From Chitinophaga chungangae (GTDB taxonomy: Bacteria > Bacteroidota > Bacteroidia > Chitinophagales > Chitinophagaceae): DNA of 64,000 nt. The stretch covers positions 682,001-746,000 of the forward strand of contig NZ_JAGHKP010000004.1 in assembly GCF_017742215.1 (NCBI RefSeq), given 5' to 3'. The notes under the pieces are model-generated. The model saw only the letters and a list, made by a program, of their open reading frames with translations, did no database searches and was not told the origin of the DNA. This document shows positions 25,333 to 35,500 of the stretch, piece after piece. Position 1 is the first letter of the stretch; each line of letters begins with the position of its first letter. A program made the translations under genes and the position numbers.

Positions 25333-26178
25333 ATGCACAAACTATTCCTCCTCATATTTTTCACTATTCCACTCCGGCCCTCCGCCCAAACGGTTACCGT
25401 TCCCTTCGCGACGGACGCCTCCGGCAGGATCTTTTTTTACGCCACCGTGGGGCCGGACACGGTTTCGATGCTTTTCAACACCTACGCCACCCACAACCGC
25501 CTGTCGCCCGACTTTGCAGCGTCGCCGCTGCTGAAAAAAAGCAGGAGCATCAAAACCACCGACAATACCGGCACCACCACCTCAAAAAATTTATACGCCG
25601 GCCCGCTCGCCATCGGCGGCCTTTCATTCGACGATGCACTGTTTTCCCTCTTGCCGCCCGAATGGAAGATCGTTCGCGCGGGCTCGCTGGGCATCGCCTC
25701 GCTGAGCAAATATTGCTGGAAGATCGATATGTCCGTCGCAGAGTTATGGCTGTCGCCGAACCCTTTCCCGGAAAACGGCACGCCCGCATTCAAAATGGCA
25801 TTTAAGGAAGGTGATTACCCGCACGCGCGCTGCGCCCTGATGGGGGATACGTACAGCTTTGCGCTGGACTGGGGCAGCACGGACGGCTTTTTAGTGCGGG
25901 AAGACACCGAACTGGGGCAGAAGATCCTGGCGGCGTATAAGCCCGTTCCGAAAACGGTTACCATACAGGGCGTTAACCGTTTCGCCTCGGAAGATACGAT
26001 GTATGAAGTGAAAGTGCCGGAGATCAGGATAGGAGAGTTTGTAATGAAAAACCAGCTGGTCGTTGTCAGGAAAAAAGCGCCGTCCAATCTCATCGGCATG
26101 CAGGTGCTGCGGCAATTCAACGCCATTTTTAATTTTCACGATCACATGCTCGATCTCGTGTTGTTCCGCGCCAAATAA
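25333..26178 (+). CDS. Exported retropepsin-like protein with degenerate catalytic motif
   Basis: The 281-residue protein has a signal peptide (MHKLFLLIFFTIPLRPSAQT). The rest shows the two-lobe pattern of bacterial retropepsin-like aspartyl proteases, which normally carry a DTG motif. The first site reads LFNTYATHNRL, with Asn49 where Asp is expected and Tyr51 in place of Gly. The second lobe has LDWGSTDGFL (Asp179, Gly181, Ser182) followed by a C-terminal LIGMQVLRQF that matches the family's usual hLGhxxL end. With only one motif near canonical, it may be inactive or use an unusual site. It converges on the AraC-type gene 2 bases away. Family assignment is by pattern only. Confidence 0.6.
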   Translation: MHKLFLLIFFTIPLRPSAQTVTVPFATDASGRIFFYATVGPDTVSMLFNTYATHNRLSPDFAASPLLKKSRSIKTTDNTGTTTSKNLYAGPLAIGGLSFDDALFSLLPPEWKIVRAGSLGIASLSKYCWKIDMSVAELWLSPNPFPENGTPAFKMAFKEGDYPHARCALMGDTYSFALDWGSTDGFLVREDTELGQKILAAYKPVPKTVTIQGVNRFASEDTMYEVKVPEIRIGEFVMKNQLVVVRKKAPSNLIGMQVLRQFNAIFNFHDHMLDLVLFRAK

Positions 26179-26180
26179 CC

Positions 26181-27044
26181 TTAATCGCTGCGCCCGCGAC
26201 GGTATTTCAGCGGGCTTACGCCGTAATGCTGCAAAAACTGGCGGTTGAAATTGGAAATATTGTTGTACCCGCATTCATAACACACTTCCGTAACCGCTAA
26301 CTCGTTTTCTTCCAGCAGGCGCGCGGCTTTTTGCAATCTTAACTCCTGCACGAAACCCGAAAATGTTTTGCGGGTGCGCAGCGAAAAGAAACGCGAAAAC
26401 GCGTTTTCCTGCATACCTGCTATGGCCGCGGCTTCGCCCAGCCTGATGTCGTTGTCGAAATGGGCATGTATCCAGTCGAACACATCGCTCAGGCGGCTGG
26501 ATTCTTTCGGGTTGTGGCCTACAAAAGGCGAACGCGTAATTGACATGAGGCTTTTGGATTCCGCAATGTCCTGCAGTATATCCACCAGGCAAAGCCAGCG
26601 CCGCATGCCGCTGAGCTGCACGATCTCCTGCAGTTTGCGGCTCACTTTGCGTTGTGTGGCGCCGCCCACGTCCAGCCCGCAAACGGCGCGGGCGAAGAGC
26701 TTCCGGATGCGCCTGCTTTCCGGCAAAGCCAGGAAATCTTCTCCCAGCGAGGCTTCCGTAAAATGTATCACGATGGAACGCGCGCGCAGCCGCGAACCTT
26801 CTTCGAGATATTTATCGTCGTTGCGGTAATGATGCGGGAGATTGGCGCCGATCAGCGCCAGGTTGCCCGGCTGGAAATCGGACAAATGATCGCCGATAAA
26901 ACGTTTGCCCGTGCTCTCGGTTACCAACACGATCTCGTACTCCGGGTGATAATGCCAGGGCGTCGGGTAATAACTGTAATCAAAATCCTTTACGACGAAA
27001 GAATGGTTCTGCTCCCTGGGCAGATGTTCCAGCGCAGGTTTCAT
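26181..27044 (-). CDS. AraC-family transcriptional regulator with cupin sensor
   Basis: The 287-residue protein has an N-terminal cupin-like domain (about 20-110, including WHYHPEYEIVLV). Its C-terminal AraC DNA-binding domain (about 185-285) contains two helix-turn-helix units: RLGEAAAIAGMQENAFSRFF and the signature YECGYNNISNFNRQFLQHYG followed by SPLKYRR. It is divergent from the PhyH dioxygenase gene across 133 bases, so it likely regulates that gene and perhaps itself in response to a small ligand bound by the cupin domain, such as a sugar. Confidence 0.9.
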   Translation of the reverse strand: MKPALEHLPREQNHSFVVKDFDYSYYPTPWHYHPEYEIVLVTESTGKRFIGDHLSDFQPGNLALIGANLPHHYRNDDKYLEEGSRLRARSIVIHFTEASLGEDFLALPESRRIRKLFARAVCGLDVGGATQRKVSRKLQEIVQLSGMRRWLCLVDILQDIAESKSLMSITRSPFVGHNPKESSRLSDVFDWIHAHFDNDIRLGEAAAIAGMQENAFSRFFSLRTRKTFSGFVQELRLQKAARLLEENELAVTEVCYECGYNNISNFNRQFLQHYGVSPLKYRRGRSD

Positions 27045-27147
27045 AACGATTGTATTATGCTTATAAATTACGCATTAATCATCATATTTTGCTATAAAAG
27101 TATAGAAATGTGCCTGTAAAATGGTGGTTTCCCAATGCCATAGCCTG

Positions 27148-27155
27148 TAGCTTTG
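27148..27155 (+). promoter_or_regulatory. Candidate minus-7 box of the PhyH-type dioxygenase gene
   Basis: TAGCTTTG matches TAnnTTTG exactly and sits 22 bases before the start codon at 27178. The expected TTTG about 20 bases upstream is only partly matched (TTTC near 27128), which fits a promoter needing an activator such as the divergent AraC protein. Confidence 0.4.
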
Positions 27156-27177
27156 AAATAAGATCAATGCTTACGTT

Positions 27178-28005
27178 ATGGAAAACTTTCAATTAAACGC
27201 CAATCAAATCGGCGAATATCATCAAAACGGCTACGTCATCGTGCGAAATTTCCTCCGCGAAGCGGAAGTGAAAAAACTGCAGGACATTGCGTTTGCAGAC
27301 GGCCTCATGCGCCGGCACGCTTTCGATCTGAACGATCAGACCGGTAAAAAAACAAAACTCACGCTCTGGTATTCGCCCGGAAACGACGCATACGGACTGC
27401 TCACCAAAAGCAAGCGTATGGTGCAGTCCGCCGCCGCGCTGATGGACGGCGATTCGGCCGTTTGCCATTTTCACAGCAAGCTGATGCAGAAGGAACCACG
27501 TGTGGGCGGCGCCTGGGAATGGCACCAGGACTACGGTTACTGGTACAAAAATGAATTTCTTTTCCCCGACCAGATGACCTCCATCATGATCGCCATTACG
27601 GACGCCAATATAGAAAACGGCTGCCTGCAGGTGATCAAAGGCTCCCACAAAATGGGCCGCATCGAACATGGTTTTGCAGGCGAACAGGTGGGCGCTTCCG
27701 GCCACTACGTGGAGCTGGCGCTGAAAACGATGGAGCTGTTGTACGTGGAACTGAAAGCGGGAGACTGCCTCATTTTTCACCCCAACCTGCTGCACCGCTC
27801 CGAAGCGAACCTGTCTGAAAATCCACGCTGGTCGCTGATTTCCGTGTACAACCGCGCCGCGAACGTACCGTATAACGAACCTTCGCAGTCCAGTACGGTG
27901 CCCGTGCAAATGGTGCCGGACGAGGCTTTGCTGGACTGGGCGGCGGAAGAGATTAGCGAAAGCGCGGCTTTCCTGGAAAAGGATAAAGACGAAGCATTAA
28001 AATGA
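27178..28005 (+). CDS. Phytanoyl-CoA dioxygenase (PhyH) family protein
   Basis: The 275-residue protein matches PhyH-type Fe(II)/2-oxoglutarate dioxygenases. The HxD metal motif is in WEWHQDYGYW (His116, Asp118). The distal histidine is in HPNLLHRSEAN (His206), followed by an arginine in NPRW suited to bind 2-oxoglutarate, and the family motif GCLQVIKGSHK lies between. It is cytoplasmic. Such enzymes hydroxylate diverse small molecules, and the substrate cannot be read from the sequence. It is divergent from an AraC-type regulator and followed by a GH92 mannosidase gene, which hints at sugar-linked metabolism, but this is only context. Confidence 0.88.
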   Translation: MENFQLNANQIGEYHQNGYVIVRNFLREAEVKKLQDIAFADGLMRRHAFDLNDQTGKKTKLTLWYSPGNDAYGLLTKSKRMVQSAAALMDGDSAVCHFHSKLMQKEPRVGGAWEWHQDYGYWYKNEFLFPDQMTSIMIAITDANIENGCLQVIKGSHKMGRIEHGFAGEQVGASGHYVELALKTMELLYVELKAGDCLIFHPNLLHRSEANLSENPRWSLISVYNRAANVPYNEPSQSSTVPVQMVPDEALLDWAAEEISESAAFLEKDKDEALK

Positions 28006-28116
28006 CGTTCCGCTACTTTAACCGCTGGTCACAAAAAGCCCGGAAAGTGTGAACTATATCGATTTAGTTGTTATTTTTAGCGGATCAGATACAGCTCACG
28101 AAATTCCATCAGAATA

Positions 28117-30264
28117 ATGAAATACCCGTTTACAGTCCTGCCGGCTATAGCCCTGCTGCTGGTTTCCACGTTGGCAAAAGGCCAGTCTGCCACCACCTAT
28201 ACCCGGTACGTCAATACTTTTATCGGCACGGAACCGCTTACCGATCCGAAAATACTGGGTTACAAGCTGCCCGAGGGTTGGCGTTCCTGGGCGGGGCTTA
28301 CCTTTCCCGGCAGCTCGTTGCCCAATGCCATGGTGCAGCTCAGTCCCATGACGGAATACGGTTCCGGCGCGGGTTATGAATATGAAGATTCCGTGATCTA
28401 CGGTTTTACGCATACCAACAAAGGGCATTGGAACCTCTGCAACATCCCCGTGCTGCCGCTTTCCAGCCCGGGCGAAAAATTCGGTTCCCGGTTCTCGCAC
28501 AAAAAAGAAAGCTCCGCGCCAGGGTTTTACCAGGTGTACCTGGACGATTACCAGGTGAACGTAAACCTCACGTCCACGCTGCGTTGCGGTTATCATCAAT
28601 ACGAATATAAAAACGGGAAAGACCGCCGGATACTGTTCGACCTGGCCAGGGCGAACAACCGCGTTTCCAGCTGGGCGATAGAGCAGGCGGGAGATGCGGC
28701 GTTGCAGGGTTATCAGCAAACGGGCGAGCGCATTTATTTTTACGCAACGCTGAATACGAAGATCGAAAAACTGGAGAAGAAGGAAGAAGGCCAGCGCAGC
28801 GGTTTTGCCGTGGCGCATCTTGCGGATGGCGGCAACGGGCCGGTGGAAATGAAGATCGGCCTGTCGTTCGTAAGCATTGAAAACGCCAAAGAAAACCTGC
28901 AGCACGAGATCGGCGGCAGATCCTTCACACAGGTGCGCAACGACGCGACCAATACCTGGGAAAAATTATTGTCTACGATACAGGTAAAAGGAGGAACGGA
29001 GAAACAACGCCGGATGTTCTATTCAAGCCTGTACCGTTCTTTCCTGTGGCCGGCGCTTCGCAGCGACGTGAACGGGGAATTTACGGACGCGAAGCGGAAT
29101 AAGGCGAAAGCGGATTTTAATTATTATACGGAACCTTCGCTGTGGGATACTTACCGCAACAAAGACGTGCTGCTGGGGCTGGTTTCACCCCGCGTGGCGC
29201 TCGATGTGATCAAGTCTATGAAAGACGTGGGCGATAAAAGAGGTTTTATCCCGACGTTCTTCCACGGCGACCATGGCGCTTCTTCCATTGCCGGCGCCTA
29301 CCTGCGCGGCATCGACGATTTTGACGTGAAAGGCACTTACGGAATACTGCTCAAAAACGCCAATGTGCCCGGCGCCCGCCCGCATATTAGAGAGTACATC
29401 GAAAAAGGTTTTATTTCCGATCCGGATATTCCCAATCCGCATGTGGAAACGAAGGCCAAAGCAGGCGTTTCCAAAACGCTGGAATATTCGTACGACGATT
29501 ATTCGCTGGCGCTGATGGCGAAAAAACTCGGCGACACCGCGAATTACCGCATCTTGATGGCGCGCTCGAAGAACTATAAAAATATGTTCGACCCATCGGT
29601 GCGTTTTATGAGAGGCAGGCTGGATAACGGTGAATGGATCAAAAATTTCGACCCGCAATATCCCTATTACGAATACATGTACCGCGAAGCGAACGCCTGG
29701 CAGGTGTCGTTTTTCGCGCCGCACGATATGAACGGCCTGATTGAATTGTACGGCGGCCCGGCGGGTTTTGAATCGAAGCTGGATTCGTTATTCACCGTTC
29801 CCTGGAATCCCCGCCATATCGCGAGGAACGTGGAATCCATGATCGGGCAGTATTGCCACGGCAACCAGCCCGACCATGAAGCGCCGTTCGCGTATTATTT
29901 TATCGGCAAGCCCGAAAAATCGCAGCAGATCATCGACACGATCCTCAACAGCCTGTACGGCATCGGCGATGCCGGGCTTGCGCTTTGCGGGATGGACGAT
30001 GCGGGCGAAATGTCCGCCTGGTACGTGCTCAGCTCGCTGGGCCTTTACACTTTTTCCGCCACCGACCCGGAATATCTCGTAACCGTGCCGCTGTTCGACG
30101 AAGTGAAATGGAAAACTTCCACCGGCAAAACGCTCACCATCACCAAAAGCGGCAAAAGCAGGAACATGGCTGCCATTAAAGTGAACGGGAAACCGGTCAA
30201 AGGATATTTTGTTCCGCACGACCTGTTTAAAAACGGCGGGAAGGTTGAGGTGGTCACAAAATAA
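28117..30264 (+). CDS. GH92 family alpha-1,2-mannosidase-type glycoside hydrolase
   Basis: The 715-residue exported protein has a signal peptide (ending VSTLAKGQS). The GH92 N-terminal domain starts with VNTFIGTEPLTDP and includes FPGSSLPNAMVQLSPMTE and YGFTHTN. The catalytic (alpha/alpha)6 region includes GHFPGTF-like FIPTFFHGDHGASS, and the C-terminal part has HGNQPDHEAPFAYYF and GMDDAGEMSAWYVLSSLGLY, the family's hallmark acid motif. GH92 enzymes are calcium-dependent exo-alpha-mannosidases acting on N-glycans or yeast mannan. The gene lies 111 bases downstream of the PhyH gene, and its product probably works in the periplasm. It is not inside a SusC/SusD operon here. Confidence 0.93.
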   Translation: MKYPFTVLPAIALLLVSTLAKGQSATTYTRYVNTFIGTEPLTDPKILGYKLPEGWRSWAGLTFPGSSLPNAMVQLSPMTEYGSGAGYEYEDSVIYGFTHTNKGHWNLCNIPVLPLSSPGEKFGSRFSHKKESSAPGFYQVYLDDYQVNVNLTSTLRCGYHQYEYKNGKDRRILFDLARANNRVSSWAIEQAGDAALQGYQQTGERIYFYATLNTKIEKLEKKEEGQRSGFAVAHLADGGNGPVEMKIGLSFVSIENAKENLQHEIGGRSFTQVRNDATNTWEKLLSTIQVKGGTEKQRRMFYSSLYRSFLWPALRSDVNGEFTDAKRNKAKADFNYYTEPSLWDTYRNKDVLLGLVSPRVALDVIKSMKDVGDKRGFIPTFFHGDHGASSIAGAYLRGIDDFDVKGTYGILLKNANVPGARPHIREYIEKGFISDPDIPNPHVETKAKAGVSKTLEYSYDDYSLALMAKKLGDTANYRILMARSKNYKNMFDPSVRFMRGRLDNGEWIKNFDPQYPYYEYMYREANAWQVSFFAPHDMNGLIELYGGPAGFESKLDSLFTVPWNPRHIARNVESMIGQYCHGNQPDHEAPFAYYFIGKPEKSQQIIDTILNSLYGIGDAGLALCGMDDAGEMSAWYVLSSLGLYTFSATDPEYLVTVPLFDEVKWKTSTGKTLTITKSGKSRNMAAIKVNGKPVKGYFVPHDLFKNGGKVEVVTK

Positions 30265-30273
30265 ACGATCGCA

Positions 30274-31347
30274 TCAGAAACTCCTTAACGCCATATCCGA
30301 GCCGGGTTCCAGCCCGTTTTGGACCATTTCGTTTACCAGCGCATGAAGTTTTTCTTTTTCCGCAGCTTCATTAAAAGGCTGGCCTTCGGCATTCAGCAGA
30401 TCACCGCCCAAACGTTTCTGGCAATACTTTACGGCATTTAGCATCGCGTCGAAGACAAGTTTCGGATCGGCGCTCCTGGGGATGGAAAAACCAAAAACAA
30501 GGTTCGCGGGATTCATCTGGCCATTCTTTACGTTTTCGGGTAAAAAATATCCAGGTTCCGTGATGGTCCACACGCTGAAGTGTTGGTCGTGCCCGTAATT
30601 GGAATCGTGATTGTTCCAGTGGAACAGGTCGCCGTCGCCCCATTTTAAACCGGTGCAGAGCAGCGCATCCCAGGCTTTCAGCCCGTTGAACATGCCGTTG
30701 CTTTGTAAAACGATAATGGCATCGTGGTTGAAACGCGCGTGGAACTCCACGAGTTTTTTGGCTTTTTGTACGGCTTCGCTGACGGGCCCTGCTTTAAGCG
30801 ACCGGATTGCGGGGTGTTTCCGGGTCTTTTTTTCCAGCTCCGGCAGGTATCTTTCCAGTTTTCCGGGATCGTAATCCGGGTTTTCTTCGTCAAAAATTTC
30901 CTGTACGCTTACCGCTACCTGTATGGAATCGAACGTTTCCGGGCTGTCTCCCGCATTGGCATAATGCCATTGATCGTCAACGGGGGAATGGCCGTAAATG
31001 GCGGAAGAAAAGTTGGACCGCCAGTCGCGGTCGAAGATATCCTGCACATCACGCTTTGTCAGATGTTTGCCGGGGGCAAGTTCCAGGCCGATGATCCAGT
31101 CTGTTCCGGGATCGGCTTTGTATTCGCGCTCATGCGCGGTTTCCCCATGAGAAGGGAACTTTACGGAGCTCAGCAAGTGGGAAACATCCTCCGACGGCCG
31201 CCCGAGGCCCAAAGCTTCGACCCTTTCCTGGCTTTGCCCGTACGATGAAATAAAATAGCCGTTTGCGGAAGGTTTCCTTGACCGGAAATAGTAATAGACA
31301 AGGGCGGCGAGGCCAAAAATGCAAATTGCGATGATCAGGTATTTCAT
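30274..31347 (-). CDS. Membrane-anchored protein with ZipA C-terminal-like domain
   Basis: The 357-residue protein has one N-terminal membrane segment (MKYLIIAICIFGLAALVYYY) followed by basic residues and a cytoplasmic region. The C-terminal part (about 215-345) follows the ZipA FtsZ-binding domain pattern. It has NGMFNGLKAWDALLCTGLKW, then GDLFHWNNH, EPGYFLPENV, LVFGFSIPRSADP and DAMLNAVKYCQKRLGGDLL. ZipA tethers FtsZ to the membrane in Gammaproteobacteria, and such a protein is unusual in Bacteroidota. The topology (membrane anchor, linker, globular domain) is the same. The similarity is by eye and moderate, so it may only share the fold. It converges on the GH92 gene and is upstream of the kinase at 31382-32149. 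Confidence 0.55.
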   Translation of the reverse strand: MKYLIIAICIFGLAALVYYYFRSRKPSANGYFISSYGQSQERVEALGLGRPSEDVSHLLSSVKFPSHGETAHEREYKADPGTDWIIGLELAPGKHLTKRDVQDIFDRDWRSNFSSAIYGHSPVDDQWHYANAGDSPETFDSIQVAVSVQEIFDEENPDYDPGKLERYLPELEKKTRKHPAIRSLKAGPVSEAVQKAKKLVEFHARFNHDAIIVLQSNGMFNGLKAWDALLCTGLKWGDGDLFHWNNHDSNYGHDQHFSVWTITEPGYFLPENVKNGQMNPANLVFGFSIPRSADPKLVFDAMLNAVKYCQKRLGGDLLNAEGQPFNEAAEKEKLHALVNEMVQNGLEPGSDMALRSF

Positions 31348-31381
31348 ATGCGGTATTTGAGGGATCGTTTGAGTTGAAGCG

Positions 31382-32149
31382 TCACATCACCAGCTCGTCC
31401 GCATCCGCCGCGATAGACTGCGCAATGTATGCGGCGGTTTGCTGCGCGGCTTCCATGAGCGCCGTTTCTTTTGTTTTTTTGTCGAAGAAATAATGAAGGA
31501 GGAACAAAGCGAGGAACGTATCGCCCGTGCCGCCGAAATTCCTTGAAAGATAAGGATGATAAAACGAAAAACGATGTTCTCCGTACAGTTCGATGCCAAT
31601 TTCTTTCCCGCTCAGCAACATGCTGGTTACGATCAGCTCTGCGTCCGGGTACAGGCGGATGAACTGCGCGATATAATCCGCGGCGTCGCCCTGCGCGGCG
31701 GGGTCGTGCCCGGTGAGGATCTTTATTTCTGAAAGGTTTGGAAACACCATATCCGACAGGCGGATGAGCGCCGGCCATTTTTCGGCGATCGCCACCGGTA
31801 CGTACATCCTGCCATGGTCCCCGCAAACGGGATCGGTTACGATATATTCGATATGCGGCCGGTACTTCCCGATCAGTTGCGTGAGAATGTCAGCCTGCTC
31901 CGGTTTTCCGAGGTAACCGATGTACAGGATCAGCCGGTGGCCGCGATGTACGGAAAGCTCGAACACTTCCGTGAGCAGTTTTTCGAAGGGTACGTCCAGT
32001 TTTGTTACGCTTTTCATATTCGTTAACCCGCTGAGCACCACGCTCGGAACAGGCAATACCCGCGAGCCGAGCACTTTGATCATCGCTTTCAGGCTGGCCG
32101 TGCCATGCACCGCGAAACTGCCTACTGCGAGTACTTTCAGACTTTCCAT
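31382..32149 (-). CDS. Pyridoxal kinase-like ribokinase-family protein
   Basis: About 255 residues from the ATG at 32149, which opens MESLKVLAVGSFAVHGTAS, the usual ribokinase-fold start; an ATG 75 bases upstream gives a poor leader. Family landmarks are VFPNLSEIKILTG in the middle (about residues 155-170) and the anion-hole/catalytic GGTGDTFLALFL with its Asp near the C-terminus. The segment DPVCGDHGRMYVP resembles the DPVMGD motif of PdxK/PdxY pyridoxal kinases, which phosphorylate pyridoxal to PLP. No gene nearby is clearly linked to vitamin B6. Family is fairly clear, substrate less so. Confidence 0.75.
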   Translation of the reverse strand: MESLKVLAVGSFAVHGTASLKAMIKVLGSRVLPVPSVVLSGLTNMKSVTKLDVPFEKLLTEVFELSVHRGHRLILYIGYLGKPEQADILTQLIGKYRPHIEYIVTDPVCGDHGRMYVPVAIAEKWPALIRLSDMVFPNLSEIKILTGHDPAAQGDAADYIAQFIRLYPDAELIVTSMLLSGKEIGIELYGEHRFSFYHPYLSRNFGGTGDTFLALFLLHYFFDKKTKETALMEAAQQTAAYIAQSIAADADELVM

Positions 32150-32580
32150 AAGGTCTTTTCTTGCGTTCAAATGTATACAATATGACGGAAAGCGTTCCGG
32201 CAGGAGTTTAAAATTTCTTAACACAAAGCTAAAATGCGCCTTTCTTTTTGTTTTCTACTTTTGTGAATCCTTTCAGGTTTTAGTGATATATGGTCCCGTA
32301 AAAAAATCTTTCTGATGAGAAAAGACAGGCTTGTTATTGTCCAGGATTAATCAACAAATCTTTCAAATGACATACGCGTAAACGCCCGGCTGTAGCAGGT
32401 TCGTGGCTTAAACAGACATGAGTTGTGAGATGCCGCCAGGCGGCATGAGGGGATCGTTTTGCCGGTACCGTTCACCCGAAATCAAACCCAATACATAAAC
32501 CAACTCAGTACATCCGCTGCAAAAGAAACCCGCGTTAAAAAAATGAAAAATAACGCAGGGCCACGGTTAAAAAATCTTGA
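32150..32580. other. Intergenic leader region of the second SusC/SusD operon
   Basis: No gene is seen in these 431 bases. They contain a perfect hairpin, ATGCCGC/GCGGCAT (32430-32446), with a three-base loop, and a second inverted repeat, GCGTTA (32532-32537) with TAACGC (32551-32556), whose AT-rich loop lies shortly before the SusC start. These could shape the leader RNA of the SusC mRNA. I recognise no known riboswitch and no clear promoter. Confidence 0.4.
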
Positions 32581-35500
32581 ATGTTTTTAGACAAAAAAAT
32601 GAACAGTATGAAAAAAATCAGGCAGTCAGGCGGGCAAAAGATACTGAGCCCCATGCTGATGTTGTTTATTCTCTTATTCGCAGGTGGTTTTCAGCCATTG
32701 ATGGCGCAGCAGGCCAGCGTATCCGGCAAAGTGACCACCACTGCCGGCGAAGCGCTGCCGGGCGCAACCGTTCGCCTGAAAGGCACTAACACGGGCGCTG
32801 CCGCCGATGCGGACGGGCGGTACAAGATCTCCGTTTCCGAGGCTTCCGCCGTGCTGGTATTTACTTTCAGCGGGTATGCCACCCAGGAAGTGCAGGTAGC
32901 CGGCCGTTCAGTGGTGGACATTATCATGCAGGAAAGCCAGACCGGTTTAAATGAAGTAGTGGTGGTAGGTTATGGTACGCAGAAAAAAGTGAACCTCACC
33001 GGGGCTTTGTCTGTACTCGATATGAAAACAAAAGAAAACACGCCCATCACCAACGCCAGCCAGGCGCTGCACGGCGTGTCGGGCCTGTGGGTGAACCAGG
33101 CGGGATCGAGGCCGGGGGCAGACAATGCCACCATCCGCATCCGCGGCGTGGGCACCACCAACAATGCCAACCCGCTGGTGCTGGTGAACGGTATCGAATA
33201 TGATTTCAACGAGATCAACCCGAACGACATTGAAAGCATTACGGTGCTGAAAGACGCGTCCGCGGCCATTTATGGCTCCCGTGCGGCCAACGGCGTAGTG
33301 CTGGTGACCACCAAAACGGGCAAGGAAGGCAAAACCAAAGTCACCTATAATTTTTCTTACGGTATTCAAAGTCCTACCATGATGCCCGATGTAGTATGGG
33401 ACCCCATCGAATACATGCAGCTGAAAAACCAGGCTTTGCGCAACGAAGGAAAAACCGTGGTGGACTATACCGATCAGCAGATCCAGCAGTATAAAGACGG
33501 CATGGCCAATAACCCTTACGCCTATCCGAACATCGACTGGTTCGACCTGGTGATGGACAAAGGCAAACTGATGCAGCATCACGTGCAGGTTTCCGGCGGC
33601 AACGAAAAAGTGCTGTATAGCCTTGCGCTCGGCTACATGGACCAGAACGGCATCCTGATCAACAACGACCAGGCGCAGCGGTATTCCATCGACCTGAACC
33701 TTTCCGCCAAAGTGACCGACCGCCTGCGCGTGGGCGGGAACATCATCGGCAACTACCGGAAATCGGTAGAACCGGCAGACGGCACGGCCTCTTACTTCGG
33801 CTCGCTGATGCGCGTGCTGCCGATCTTTACGCCGTATGTGGAAGACGGCCGTTACGGCAACGTGGTGTTCCGCACGCCGGGCCGCAACGCCATCGAAAAC
33901 CCGATGAAACTCGTCAAAGAAGGCTACCGTAAACCGGAAGCGCAACGCCTCTTCGCCAAAGTGTTCGCCGATTACCAACTGCCTTTCAACATCAAATACA
34001 ATGTAAACCTCGGCGTAGACAAGCTGGACAACTACGACAGGCGTTTCAACAACCGCGTGAACACCTACGAGCCGCTGACGCTTACGGCAATGACCTACGG
34101 GCAGACGGTTGCCTACAACAACAGTGCCAGCAACCGGAACCTGAGCTTTTTCCAGACCCTTTCCTGGGACAAAACCATCGCCGGCAAACATAACTTCTCC
34201 GTAATGGGCGGCACGAGCTACAACAGCTTCGATGTGTCCAACTTCAGCGCCAGCATAGAAAACGTTGCCGGCAACAGTCTCAGCGCGATCAACGCGGGTT
34301 CGCTGAACCCTGCGGTAACAGGCGCCATCACCACCGACCGGCTGGCCTCTTATTTCGGAAGGGCGAATTACAGCTTTAATGAAAAATATTTGCTGGAAGC
34401 GGTGTTCCGCTACGACGGCTCTTCCCGTTTCGCGCGCGGCAACCGCTGGGGCTTTTTCCCGGGCATTTCCGCCGGATGGCGTATCGACCAGGAGAACTTT
34501 TTCAACATGAAAAACATCGACCTGCTGAAACTGCGCGCTTCCTACGGCAAGCTGGGCAACCAGGCCGTGCCATTGTACAGCTATCAGAACGTAGTGGAAC
34601 TGGGCGGCGATTATTCTTTTGTTAACACCATTCAACCCGGCGCCGCCGTTGAATCTTACAACGATCCAACCATTCATTGGGAAACCACTGCCACTTACAA
34701 CCTGGGTCTCGACGTATCCGCCTTCAACGGCAAACTTACCGCAGAAGCCGATGTGTTCAAACGCCGCACGTCCGACATCCTGCGCCAGGTAAATATTTCC
34801 GCGCAGGTGGGCAACCTCAACGGGCCGCAGCGCAACATCGGCGTGGTGGACAATACCGGTTTCGAGCTGAACCTCGGCCATCGCAACCGCATCAGCGATT
34901 TCACCTACGAGCTGCTGGGCTCCGTGAGCTACGTTAAAAACGAAGTGGTGGACCTCAATGGCGAAACGGTGATCAGCGGGAGGAGGATATTAAAAGAAGG
35001 TTACCCGATCGACGCATATTACGTATTGCAGGCAGACGGCATTTATCAATCGCAGGATGAGATCGACAAAAGCGCGACCGTAAGCTCCGCCGTGAAACCC
35101 GGTTACCTGAAATATAAAAATATGAACGGCGACGATGTGATCAATGGAGACGACCGTATCGTGACCGGTTCTTCTATCCCGAAATGGACGTACAGCTTCG
35201 GTATTAATCTTGGTTACAAACGTTTCAGCCTGAACACTTATTTCCAGGGCGTACAAGGCCTCACGATCTACCCTACCGCCAACCTGGCTTACCCGGTGAA
35301 CAACGGCGCGGGCCTTACCAAAGAATGGGCCACCGATTCGTGGAAGCCCGGTAACCGCGGCGCGCGACTGCCGATACTGACCACGCCGCAGGGCGCTTCT
35401 GAAAACTACCAGAACTCCACTTTCTGGTTCCGCAGCGGCAATTACCTGCGCGTGCAGAACGTTCAGCTGAACTATTCCGTTCCTGAAAGCGTGCTGTCTA

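Noticed and set aside
32947..34881. Very long minus-strand frame (644 codons) opposite the second SusC gene
   Set aside because: It is a shadow of the GC-rich SusC coding strand, rich in His, Val, Gly and Arg with no domain; similar shadows lie opposite the other SusC genes and clpC.
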